Positions 1 to 6,254 of a stretch of DNA of 7,038 bases are shown here, one piece after another. Made by a program: the position numbers and the translations under genes. This DNA is from an uncultured Alistipes sp. (GTDB lineage: Bacteria > Bacteroidota > Bacteroidia > Bacteroidales > Rikenellaceae): positions 1-7,038 of the forward strand of contig CAAGHX010000106.1 in assembly GCA_900769745.1 (NCBI GenBank), read 5' to 3'. The first letter of the stretch is position 1; every line of letters starts with the position of its first letter. The notes under the pieces are model-generated. The model was not told where the DNA came from. It was given only the letters and a program-made list of their open reading frames with translations, and searched no databases.

Positions 1-395
1 CGCGTCCTATCTTCTTCCTTTCGCAGACAACGCAGAGTGTGGGTCTGTTCTGGCGTCTGGCTGAGCGTATGCGCGAGATGCTTGATGACGAGAGCAAGCT
101 TACGGTTGACGATACCATTTGTCGCCGTGTGTCAAACCGCGAGGGTGCGTTGAAGGAGTTTGCTGCACGTTTCGACGTTGTGATTTTTGTGTGTGGCAAG
201 AAATCGAGCAACGGCAAGGTGCTCTTCGACGTATGTCGCAATTCCAATCCTCGCTGCTACAATATCGAGGAGCAGAGCGAGCTGCAGGATGAGTGGTTCA
301 AGGATTGCGAGAGCGTGGGCATCTGCGGAGCTACATCAACTCCCGCTTGGCTTATGCAGCAGGTGGCCGATGCTATCAACGAGCGATTTGCATAG
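1..395 (+). CDS. ispH: 4-hydroxy-3-methylbut-2-enyl diphosphate reductase (IspH), C-terminal part, 5' truncated by window edge
   Basis: IspH is the last enzyme of the MEP pathway. It is a [4Fe-4S] protein that reduces HMBPP to IPP and DMAPP in the cytoplasm. The open frame enters at the left edge (first full codon at 3), so the GTG at 39 is an internal Val and not a start. Visible family motifs are FLSQTTQS (about 15-38), DDTIC with the third cluster-ligating Cys at 120-122, the substrate-binding SSN motif (204-212) and GICGATSTP near the C terminus (Ser-Thr-Pro at 336-344). The first two cluster cysteines lie outside the window. The C terminus is complete and ends in TAG. The next gene starts about 55 bp downstream with no terminator between them, so co-transcription is plausible. 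The identification is confident from the motif set. Confidence 0.93.
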   Translation, partial: RPIFFLSQTTQSVGLFWRLAERMREMLDDESKLTVDDTICRRVSNREGALKEFAARFDVVIFVCGKKSSNGKVLFDVCRNSNPRCYNIEEQSELQDEWFKDCESVGICGATSTPAWLMQQVADAINERFA

Positions 396-426
396 TTGTG
401 CTTGAGGTTTCGAGTAATAGAGTTAT

Positions 427-433
427 AAAGGAG
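427..433 (+). promoter_or_regulatory. Possible Shine-Dalgarno AAAGGAG before the small membrane protein gene
   Basis: AAAGGAG lies 11 nt before a GTG at 445 and 17 nt before the ATG at 451. By spacing alone the GTG start would be favoured. Bacteroidota depend little on Shine-Dalgarno pairing, however, so the A/T-rich stretch just upstream of the ATG is equally compatible with a start there. The site leaves the start undecided by two codons. Confidence 0.35.
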
Positions 434-450
434 AATAAAATTTAGTGATT

Positions 451-918
451 ATGAGATATATACTTTGTGCCGTGAAATATTTGTTGGCATTCATCGTTTT
501 ATATTTGGGATTGTTGTGGATTAGCCAGCGAGTATCGGGCGTAGATGTACCACTCTTCGATGCTGTGTCGGCTACTTTGCAGACCCGCCGAGGACAGCTT
601 TTGGTGTTGGCTTTAGTGGCGTTGTCGGCTATGTATCCAAAGTGGGGCTTTATCAAGCGTAGCGTGGAGTGCACAATCGCCGAGGATAGAGAGCAGATTA
701 TGGCTGCATTCAAGGCTTCGGGTTATGAGCTTGTAGCTGAGTGCGAAGGTAAGATGGTGTTCCGTGCTGACAATCTTGTGCGTCGCCTTATGTTCTTGCT
801 CGAGGATGAGGTTACACTTACTCAGTGCGGCCAGAGCGTAGAGATTCAGGGCATACGCCGTGCAGCAGCGCACATTGTGTATCGTTTGGATACATATATG
901 ACCAATAAGAGAAGATAA
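451..918 (+). CDS. Small two-helix inner-membrane protein of unknown function
   Basis: I do not recognise a named family. From the ATG at 451 the protein has 155 residues; a GTG at 445 would add two. Residues about 6-25 form a hydrophobic helix, and residues about 47-63 form a second, separated by a short loop containing VSGVDVPLFD. After the second helix, PKWGFIKR starts a charged soluble domain (about 70-155). Its pattern suggests strand, helix (AEDREQIMAAFKASG), several short strands and a final helix (AAAHIVYRLDTYM). Positive residues after helix two (KR) suggest the tail is cytoplasmic. The tail carries four cysteines or fewer, with no metal-binding spacing. Only 14 nt separate it from the S41 protease gene, so the two are probably co-transcribed and may act together in the envelope. 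The coding assignment is good; the function is unknown. Confidence 0.8.
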   Translation: MRYILCAVKYLLAFIVLYLGLLWISQRVSGVDVPLFDAVSATLQTRRGQLLVLALVALSAMYPKWGFIKRSVECTIAEDREQIMAAFKASGYELVAECEGKMVFRADNLVRRLMFLLEDEVTLTQCGQSVEIQGIRRAAAHIVYRLDTYMTNKRR

Positions 919-932
919 TTTAGTTTATAGCA

Positions 933-2615
933 ATGCAACGTATAGCAGGTTTTCTTAAGCGTGGCGGAGTGGTGGTCGTGGTGGCCATCGTAGCCGTTGG
1001 CGGTTTGTGGGCAACCAAGCAGGATTTCGGATTGGGCCGTAATATGGAGATTATGGTCAATCTGATGCGTGAGTTGTCGTTGCAATATGTAGATGAGGTT
1101 GCACCCGACAAACTGATGAAAGATGGTGCTGCCGGTATGGTGCGTAACCTCGACCCATATACAACCTATATGTCGGAGTCGGAGATGAACGAGTTCGAGG
1201 TGTTGGCAACGGGTAAGTATGGCGGTATCGGTGCTACAATCCGTATGAAGCGCGATAGTAGCGGTGTGGTAATCGCCCAGCCATATAAGGGCTCGCCATC
1301 AGATAAGGCGGGTTTGAAGATTGGCGATAGGTTTGTGAGCATCGACGGCGAGGATATGACTAAGGCTACATCGCAGCAGATTTCATCTAAGCTGAAGGGC
1401 ACACCTGGCACGAAGGTGAAGCTCTCGGTTGAGCGTGTGATGACCGGCAAGGTTGAGGAGTTTGAGATTGAGCGAGCACGAATCGCAATCCCTGGCGTAC
1501 CATATGCTGGATATGTGTCGGAGGGCGTGGGATATATCCGCCATAGCGACTTTACTGATGGTTGTTACGACGAGATGCGTGCTGCCGTGGAGCGTCTGCG
1601 AAGCGAGGGCGAATTGAAGGGTTTAATTCTCGACTATCGTGACAATGGTGGCGGTAGCTTGCCCGAGGCTGTGAAGATTTTGTCGATGTTTGTGCCAAAG
1701 GATAGCAAGGTGGTGACTATGAAGGGCCGCACCGAGCGTTCGAAGCACGAGTATATTACCGAGACAACCCCTGTATTGCCCGATGTGCCTATGGTGGTGC
1801 TTATCAATGGTAACTCAGCTTCGGCATCGGAGATTGTCTGCGGTGCTTTGCAGGATATGGATAGAGCAGTGTTGATGGGTCAGCGTTCATTTGGTAAGGG
1901 CCTGGTGCAGACTCTTATGCCACTCGGCTATAACGCCTATGCTAAAATCACAACTGCCAAGTATTACATCCCTTCGGGTCGTTGCGTGCAGCGCATCAAC
2001 TACTCGGCTCACGATGGTAGCAACAAAGAGATTATTCCCGACTCACTCATCAGCGAGTTTACAACACGCAATGGCCGTAAGGTTTACGATGGTAAGGGCC
2101 TGATGCCCGATGTGAAGGTCGAACCAGAGTATATCAGCTCGTTTGCAATGATACTCTATAACTTGGGATATATCGAGGACTTCCTCGATGGATATGTGCG
2201 TCGTAACCCCAATTTGAAGGTTGACAACCGTACATTCTCAATCAGCGATAGTGACTATGAGGAGTTTGTGAAGTTTATGGCCGACAAGGATGTTCCATAT
2301 GAGTCACGAACACGCATTGCGCTGGAGTCGTTGAAGAAGGTGTCGAAAGAGGAGCGTTACGACACAGGCTTTGCCGAGGATTTGAAGCAGATTGAGGCCA
2401 AACTCAAGGACCAGACTGCCGACAACCTGCGCCACTATAAGGCCGAGGTGAAGGATTTGATAAATAGCGATGTGGTTATGCGTCACAACTACTTTGAGGG
2501 TGTGGTGGAGCATAATCTGGTGTCGGATAGTACAGTGATGAAGGCTGTGGAGTTGCTCGGCGATGCGGAGCGTTACAAGAAGATACTCTCAGAGCAGCAC
2601 ACCGCAAAGAACTAA
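933..2615 (+). CDS. S41 family C-terminal processing serine protease (CtpA/Prc-like) with PDZ domain
   Basis: This 560-residue protein is a periplasmic protease tethered to the inner membrane. The family cleaves proteins or peptides near their C termini, often with PDZ-mediated substrate recognition. Residues 11-27 are a hydrophobic anchor (GGVVVVVAIVAVGG) with no lipobox. A helical N-terminal region (about 35-92, with LDPYTTYM at 73-80) precedes a PDZ domain (about 95-180, GGIGATI and GLKIGDRFVSIDG). The catalytic core has LDYRDNGGG at 233-241, NSASASE at 294-300 and SFGKGLVQ at 319-326. By family spacing the nucleophile is Ser297, the general base Lys322 (25 residues on) and the supporting residue Gln326, so the enzyme looks active. 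A charged, mostly helical tail follows (about 400-560), as in other Bacteroidota members. No Shine-Dalgarno is seen before the ATG. A histidine kinase gene follows after 41 nt. The substrate is unknown. Confidence 0.93.
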   Translation: MQRIAGFLKRGGVVVVVAIVAVGGLWATKQDFGLGRNMEIMVNLMRELSLQYVDEVAPDKLMKDGAAGMVRNLDPYTTYMSESEMNEFEVLATGKYGGIGATIRMKRDSSGVVIAQPYKGSPSDKAGLKIGDRFVSIDGEDMTKATSQQISSKLKGTPGTKVKLSVERVMTGKVEEFEIERARIAIPGVPYAGYVSEGVGYIRHSDFTDGCYDEMRAAVERLRSEGELKGLILDYRDNGGGSLPEAVKILSMFVPKDSKVVTMKGRTERSKHEYITETTPVLPDVPMVVLINGNSASASEIVCGALQDMDRAVLMGQRSFGKGLVQTLMPLGYNAYAKITTAKYYIPSGRCVQRINYSAHDGSNKEIIPDSLISEFTTRNGRKVYDGKGLMPDVKVEPEYISSFAMILYNLGYIEDFLDGYVRRNPNLKVDNRTFSISDSDYEEFVKFMADKDVPYESRTRIALESLKKVSKEERYDTGFAEDLKQIEAKLKDQTADNLRHYKAEVKDLINSDVVMRHNYFEGVVEHNLVSDSTVMKAVELLGDAERYKKILSEQHTAKN

Positions 2616-2640
2616 TCAGCAGTTTGAAAGATAGTAAGTA

Positions 2641-2649
2641 GGGGGGGAG
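2641..2649 (+). promoter_or_regulatory. G-rich putative ribosome-binding tract (seven G then AG)
   Basis: A run of seven G residues (2641-2647) followed by AG sits 7-15 nt before the kinase ATG at 2657, where a Shine-Dalgarno would be. It is the only purine-rich site of this strength in the window. Pairing with the anti-Shine-Dalgarno would be imperfect because the run lacks the usual A residue. It could raise translation of the kinase relative to its neighbours, or it may have no role. Confidence 0.35.
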
Positions 2650-2656
2650 ATAGAAT

Positions 2657-3838
2657 ATGAAATTCTTTAGCAACAGAAAAATATCGTTTCGTAGTCGCAT
2701 ATCGATTCTTGTAATCGGTATGGTCTTGGCGGTGTTGTCGCTGGTCTATACTACCTATCTTGCCGACGTGCTTCGTCAGAAGGAGCATAACGATGTGAAA
2801 CTGTGGGTGGCCGCTATGGAGCGTGTGAGCCGCGATGCCTTTGGTAACTACCTGGTTGACCCGCTTATCTCGCATATCCTCAGCTCGCAGAATAATATCC
2901 CATTTATCATCACCGATGAGAATTTGGAGCTTATTATGAGCAACCGCATCCCCGATGAGGTGCTGAACGACCCTGTGCGCTATCGCAATAAGCTCGATGA
3001 GCTTACCGAGGAGAATACCCCTCATAGGGTGCGCCTGATGTGGACGAGCGGTCACTACCATATGATTTTCTATGGTAAGTCGCAGCTTCTGCGTGCGTTG
3101 TACTACTTCCCCTATGTGCAGTGGCTCATTATCTTTATATTTCTAATCTTTACCTACATCGCTCTGCAATCGACCAAGCAAGATGAGCAGAATCGAGTGT
3201 GGATTGGCTTGGCTAAGGAGACCGCCCATCAGTTGGGTACGCCTATCTCGTCGCTGCTCGGCTGGGTGGAGTATCTGCGCTCGTTGGGTGTTGACTCTTC
3301 GGCTGTCGATGAGATGAACAAGGATTTGGTTCACCTGATGAAGATTGTGGACCGCTTCTCGAAGATTGGCTCTGAGACGGTGCTCTCGCCAAACAATGTA
3401 AACGAGGTGGTGGGCGAAACTGTGATGTATTTCCATAAGCGCATCCCTCGCAATGTGACCTTGTCGTACAACGGCTTGGCTATGGCTCCCGTGAAGGCTA
3501 ACCTTAACGTGGCACTCTTCGAGTGGGTGGTGGAGAACCTTATGAAGAACGCCCTCGATGCTATGCAGGGTCACGGAGAACTTACGGTGAATGTGTCGTC
3601 GAACGATAAACTCGTTATAATCGATGTTACAGATACGGGTAAGGGTATCGCCAAGGGTAACTGGAAGCGAATCTTCGAGCCTGGATTTACAACCAAGACC
3701 CGAGGCTGGGGCTTGGGATTGTCGCTCTCGCGACGTATTGTAGAGGACTACCATCACGGAAAAATCTTTGTAGTCCGCAGTGAGGTGGGGCACGGAACCA
3801 CCTTCCGTATAACACTTAAACGCATCTTTGAACAATGA
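2657..3838 (+). CDS. Membrane sensor histidine kinase, no adjacent response regulator
   Basis: This 393-residue sensor kinase autophosphorylates on His and passes the phosphate to a response regulator. A first membrane helix (about 14-35) is followed by an extracytoplasmic region (about 36-148) of no recognised sensor family, then a second helix (about 151-170). The cytoplasmic part has an H box AKETAHQLGTPISS with phosphoacceptor His191 and an N box ENLMKNALDAM (Asn294/Asn298). The ATP-lid motifs are DVTDTGKGI (323-331), FEPGFTTK (340-347) and GWGLGLSLSRRI (350-361), so all catalytic boxes are intact. There is no HAMP domain between helix two and the H box, only a short linker. The H box reads HQLGTP rather than the common HELRTP. 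The gene starts 41 nt after the protease gene, and its stop overlaps the next start as ATGA. No regulator gene is in the window, so its partner and signal are unknown. Confidence 0.93.
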   Translation: MKFFSNRKISFRSRISILVIGMVLAVLSLVYTTYLADVLRQKEHNDVKLWVAAMERVSRDAFGNYLVDPLISHILSSQNNIPFIITDENLELIMSNRIPDEVLNDPVRYRNKLDELTEENTPHRVRLMWTSGHYHMIFYGKSQLLRALYYFPYVQWLIIFIFLIFTYIALQSTKQDEQNRVWIGLAKETAHQLGTPISSLLGWVEYLRSLGVDSSAVDEMNKDLVHLMKIVDRFSKIGSETVLSPNNVNEVVGETVMYFHKRIPRNVTLSYNGLAMAPVKANLNVALFEWVVENLMKNALDAMQGHGELTVNVSSNDKLVIIDVTDTGKGIAKGNWKRIFEPGFTTKTRGWGLGLSLSRRIVEDYHHGKIFVVRSEVGHGTTFRITLKRIFEQ

Positions 3839-4908
3839 TAAACTCTTCTGATTCACTTCGCTTGACGGGGCTCGACACCCTGTCGGAGAGAGCTTTGCGC
3901 CGTTTGGTAAAGCCCTGGACGGGAGAGTTGCACTCAGCCGATACGCTTGGCGTGGAGTCGGCATCGAGAGCTGCCGATGGAGCTACGTTCGACAATATAG
4001 TGGGGGCGTGGCGCAAGGGACGCGAGATATATGTCGATGGCTCGGTGGAGCAGGTGATGGGCGAGGGCTCATCGCTTTCTGAGTTTGTGGCACCTCTTGC
4101 CGAGGTGGCATCAGTAGATTCGCTCTCTATTGCATCAGATCTCCCTGTTGTAGATTCTTTGGCAGTGACGGGTGAGGCTGCCGAGCAGATGCGATATGCA
4201 GAGCAGCTGTTGCAAGGGATGGCCTCTATGGCCGAGGGCGGTGTTGCGTGGCCACACCTGTTGCTCAATATTTTTGTCTTTGCAGTGCTGATTGGCTATA
4301 TATTCTGTATATATAGGTATTTCGACGATGTGGTTGCTCTCTTTTCTTCAGTTTTTAGCAGAAGTGTAATTTCTGCCGACCGTGTGGGTGAGCGTCGTCG
4401 AAGCGATATATTCTATGGATTCTTGGGTAAACTCTTCCTGCTTGGTGCTGCATTTGTGGGTGTTATGGCTATGTTGGAGGTTGTGGGCGAACAGGCAGAG
4501 CGTTGGGGATTGACCCAGGGCGTGGTGATGTCGGTGCCACTACTCTCTATAGCAGTCTTTATGGCGATAATAATCTTTCAATATATCGAATTGTTTATTA
4601 TTGGAATCGTAACACGCTCATTGCCAGAGGTGTTCGCGGTTATGCGCTTGCGCCTTACCTACTTCGTATTCTTTACGGTCATAGCTGCCCCCATATTGCT
4701 TGTGTCGCAGTTGGGCGCTCAGGAGTCGTATGATATATGGTTTGGCTTGGGCGTGGCGGCATCGGTGCTTGCGCTAATGCTCTATCTGCGTGAAAGTTTG
4801 CTATTCTTTATTTCAAAAAAAATTTCCATTTTACATTGGTTTTTGTACCTTTGCACCGTCGAAATTCTACCGCTCACACTTTTGTGGCAATTGGTAGTTC
4901 GTATATGA
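3835..4908 (+). CDS. DUF4271 domain multi-pass membrane protein
   Basis: The function is unknown. The assignment to DUF4271 rests on the C-terminal signature with KKISILHW and LYLCTVEILPL, and on its place before a hemD-like gene, a pairing common in Bacteroidota. The protein has 357 residues. Residues 1-138 are soluble, acidic and rich in Ser, Asp, Val and Ala, with VDSL repeated at about 94-97 and 106-109, and look partly disordered. Membrane helices are likely at about 140-160, 195-215, 229-257, 272-293, 300-318 and 330-353. A basic patch, GERRRS, lies at 185-190. The start ATG at 3835 overlaps the kinase stop by 4 nt (ATGA), which points to translational coupling and suggests the two membrane proteins are made together. 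The region coding for residues about 330-340 also contains a promoter for the downstream genes. The family call is from memory of the signature and has not been tested by profile search. Confidence 0.85.
   Translation: MINSSDSLRLTGLDTLSERALRRLVKPWTGELHSADTLGVESASRAADGATFDNIVGAWRKGREIYVDGSVEQVMGEGSSLSEFVAPLAEVASVDSLSIASDLPVVDSLAVTGEAAEQMRYAEQLLQGMASMAEGGVAWPHLLLNIFVFAVLIGYIFCIYRYFDDVVALFSSVFSRSVISADRVGERRRSDIFYGFLGKLFLLGAAFVGVMAMLEVVGEQAERWGLTQGVVMSVPLLSIAVFMAIIIFQYIELFIIGIVTRSLPEVFAVMRLRLTYFVFFTVIAAPILLVSQLGAQESYDIWFGLGVAASVLALMLYLRESLLFFISKKISILHWFLYLCTVEILPLTLLWQLVVRI
4296..4316. repeat. Perfect 8-bp AT-rich inverted repeat inside the DUF4271 gene
   Basis: CTATATAT (4296-4303) and ATATATAG (4309-4316) are exact reverse complements around a 5-nt loop, TCTGT. 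It falls in codons for the first membrane helix (about residues 154-161, GYIFCIYR). Alternating Tyr/Ile codons make such a sequence easy to form by chance, so no function is claimed. Confidence 0.5.
4823..4853 (+). promoter_or_regulatory. Bacteroidetes-type promoter inside the DUF4271 coding region, driving hemD-like/rnpA/yidD
   Basis: The -7 element TACCTTTG (4846-4853) matches the Bacteroidetes consensus TAnnTTTG exactly. A TTTC at 4823-4826, one base from the TTTG -33 consensus, lies 19 nt upstream, which is the expected spacing. An A-rich run (4815-4822) precedes it, as in strong promoters of this phylum. Transcription would start near 4857-4860, giving a leader of about 65 nt before the ATG at 4925. 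The whole element lies in the last 90 bases of the DUF4271 gene. It is the best promoter match I found in the window. Confidence 0.75.
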
Positions 4909-4924
4909 GAGAAAATTGGTTAGA

Positions 4925-5782
4925 ATGGGTAATAAAATTTTGATTTCGCAGCCTCGTCCTGCGGTGATTGAGAAGTCGCCTTTTTTTGAGTTGTCAACCA
5001 AACACGATCTTGAAATTGATTACAAACCTTTGATTCGTGTCGTTGGTGTTACGTTGAAGGAGTTTCGCTCACAGCGAATTGAGATACTCGACCATACGGC
5101 TGTGATCTTTACATCGCGAACAACTGTTGACAGTTTCTTTAAGGTATGCGAGGAGGCACGTATCACAGTGCCTGAGACAATGAAGTATATCTGTAATACC
5201 GAGGCAGTGGCTCTCTACTTGCAGAAGTACATCGTATATCGCAAGCGTAAAATCTCTTTTGCAGATGGTACCTTTACAAGCCTTTTGGAGCTTATCATCA
5301 AGCACAAGAGCGAGCGATTCCTCTTGGCACTCAGCGAGCCACACAAGCCTGAGTTGCCTGAGACATTGGCTAAGTTGAAGATTAACTTCGACCCTGTGAT
5401 TTTGGCTCTTACTATCTCTGCCGATATGGAGGGTGTTACACCATCGGCCTACGATGTGATGGCGCTCTACTCACCATCTGACGTGAAGAGCGTGGTTGAG
5501 AACTTCAAGGTTGATGAGTTGCCAGTGGTTGCGACATTTGGTGAGGCTACTCTGCGTGCTGCCCTGGAGGCTGGTATGTGTGTTAAGGCATCGGCTCCAT
5601 CGCCTGAGGCTCCATCTATGGCTAAGGCTCTCGACCTCTACATCTCAAAGGTGAAGCGAGGCGAGGATGTAGCTATCGTTGAGATTAGCAACGATGAGCA
5701 GAAAGAGGAGTTTATCCGCACTCAGCAGAGCAAGTTGGCTAAGAAGGGACGCACACGTACCACTTCGACTGAGAAAAAGTAA
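4925..5782 (+). CDS. hemD: Uroporphyrinogen-III synthase family (HemD-like) protein
   Basis: Uroporphyrinogen-III synthase closes hydroxymethylbilane into the tetrapyrrole precursor of heme, siroheme and cobalamin. I chose the ATG at 4925 (285 residues), with MGNKILISQPRP as N terminus. A TTG at 4916 would add only three residues, and the ATG fits the usual family start. The two-lobed HemD pattern is visible: VIFTSRTTVDSFF (60-72) in lobe one and a matching MALYSPSDVKSV (179-190) in lobe two. VATFGEATLRAALEAG (202-217) and APSPEAPSMAKAL (224-236) follow, corresponding to the family's conserved Gly/Thr region and its C-terminal helix. After about residue 245 comes a charged tail ending in a Lys/Arg/Thr-rich segment (270-285). 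No other heme, siroheme or cobalamin gene is in the window. The fold is likely, but sequence conservation in this family is low, so enzyme activity is not assured. rnpA follows after 25 nt, probably in the same transcript. Confidence 0.85.
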   Translation: MGNKILISQPRPAVIEKSPFFELSTKHDLEIDYKPLIRVVGVTLKEFRSQRIEILDHTAVIFTSRTTVDSFFKVCEEARITVPETMKYICNTEAVALYLQKYIVYRKRKISFADGTFTSLLELIIKHKSERFLLALSEPHKPELPETLAKLKINFDPVILALTISADMEGVTPSAYDVMALYSPSDVKSVVENFKVDELPVVATFGEATLRAALEAGMCVKASAPSPEAPSMAKALDLYISKVKRGEDVAIVEISNDEQKEEFIRTQQSKLAKKGRTRTTSTEKK

Positions 5783-5807
5783 TAATTCCACTCTATAACA
5801 CTCCACA

Positions 5808-6254
5808 ATGCCCGATTTTTCACTCCCAAAAGAGGAGCGATTGCGCTCACTTACGACTATCCGTCGGCTCTTTACCGAGGGCAAGGGAGGCTTTGTCTAT
5901 CCGTTTCGTTACACCTTTATGGTCGAGAAACAGGAGCAGAGGGTCGGCAAGACCGAGGAGCTTGGTGCCGAGGATGTGGCAAATGTTGCTACTCAGAATC
6001 TGGGCGAAGGCAAGGTGGAGATTATGTTCTCGGTGCCAAAGAAGTTTCACAAGCGAGCTAACAAGCGCAACTTGTTGAAACGTCGAGCACGCGAGGCCTA
6101 TCGACTCTCGCGCGAGGAGCTGAGAGCTAAGGTGGTTGAGCAGGGTGTTGTGTTGAATGTAGCGCTTGTCTATTCGACAAAGGAGCTTCACTCCTATAAA
6201 ACTATATCAAATGCAGTGCAGCGAATTCTGGAGCAGATTGGCTCACGTATCTAA
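5808..6254 (+). CDS. rnpA: Ribonuclease P protein component (RnpA)
   Basis: RnpA is the small basic protein that binds the RNase P RNA and helps it trim the 5' leaders of pre-tRNAs. The 148-residue protein starts with SLPKEERLRS, the usual N-terminal motif in which the family has (F)(S/T)L..(E/R)RL, and has FTEGKGGFVYPFRYTFMV (22-39) as its first strand region. The RNA-binding signature is FSVPKKFHKRANKRNLLKRRAREAYR (74-99), though the common RNR reads RNL here. VALVYSTKELHSYKTISNAVQRIL forms the C-terminal strand and helix. It is about 25 residues longer than many RnpA proteins. The excess is an acidic, Glu/Val/Ala-rich insert at about 40-66, between the first strand and the IMFSVPKK strand. 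No Shine-Dalgarno precedes the ATG. The yidD start lies inside this gene. rpmH, which sits before rnpA in many bacteria, is not present here. Confidence 0.93.
   Translation: MPDFSLPKEERLRSLTTIRRLFTEGKGGFVYPFRYTFMVEKQEQRVGKTEELGAEDVANVATQNLGEGKVEIMFSVPKKFHKRANKRNLLKRRAREAYRLSREELRAKVVEQGVVLNVALVYSTKELHSYKTISNAVQRILEQIGSRI

Noticed and set aside
500..507. TATATTTG matching the -7 promoter consensus
   Set aside because: The nearest TTTG upstream (480-483) is only 16 nt away instead of about 19-21, and the site is inside a membrane-helix coding region of the small membrane protein gene. It is likely chance.
2612..3061. Minus-strand open frame of 149 codons opposite the kinase N terminus
   Set aside because: It is a shadow of the kinase gene, with no family resemblance and no promoter.
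3143..3964. Long minus-strand open frame (273 codons) across the kinase gene
   Set aside because: It lies opposite a kinase with all catalytic motifs intact. Its translation has a His/Leu/Arg-rich composition typical of antisense shadows and no recognisable domain.
3816..4268. Minus-strand open frame of 150 codons opposite the DUF4271 N-terminal region
   Set aside because: Its Ser/Thr/Ala-rich translation arises from the low-complexity region on the other strand. I see no independent coding signal.
4916..4924. TTG as start of the HemD-like protein
   Set aside because: It would add only three residues. The ATG at 4925 gives the usual MGNKILISQP-type N terminus.
6166..6210. Upstream TTG start for a 101-residue YidD
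   Set aside because: The extra 15 residues do not resemble YidD and only read rnpA in another frame; an ATG at 6211 is available.
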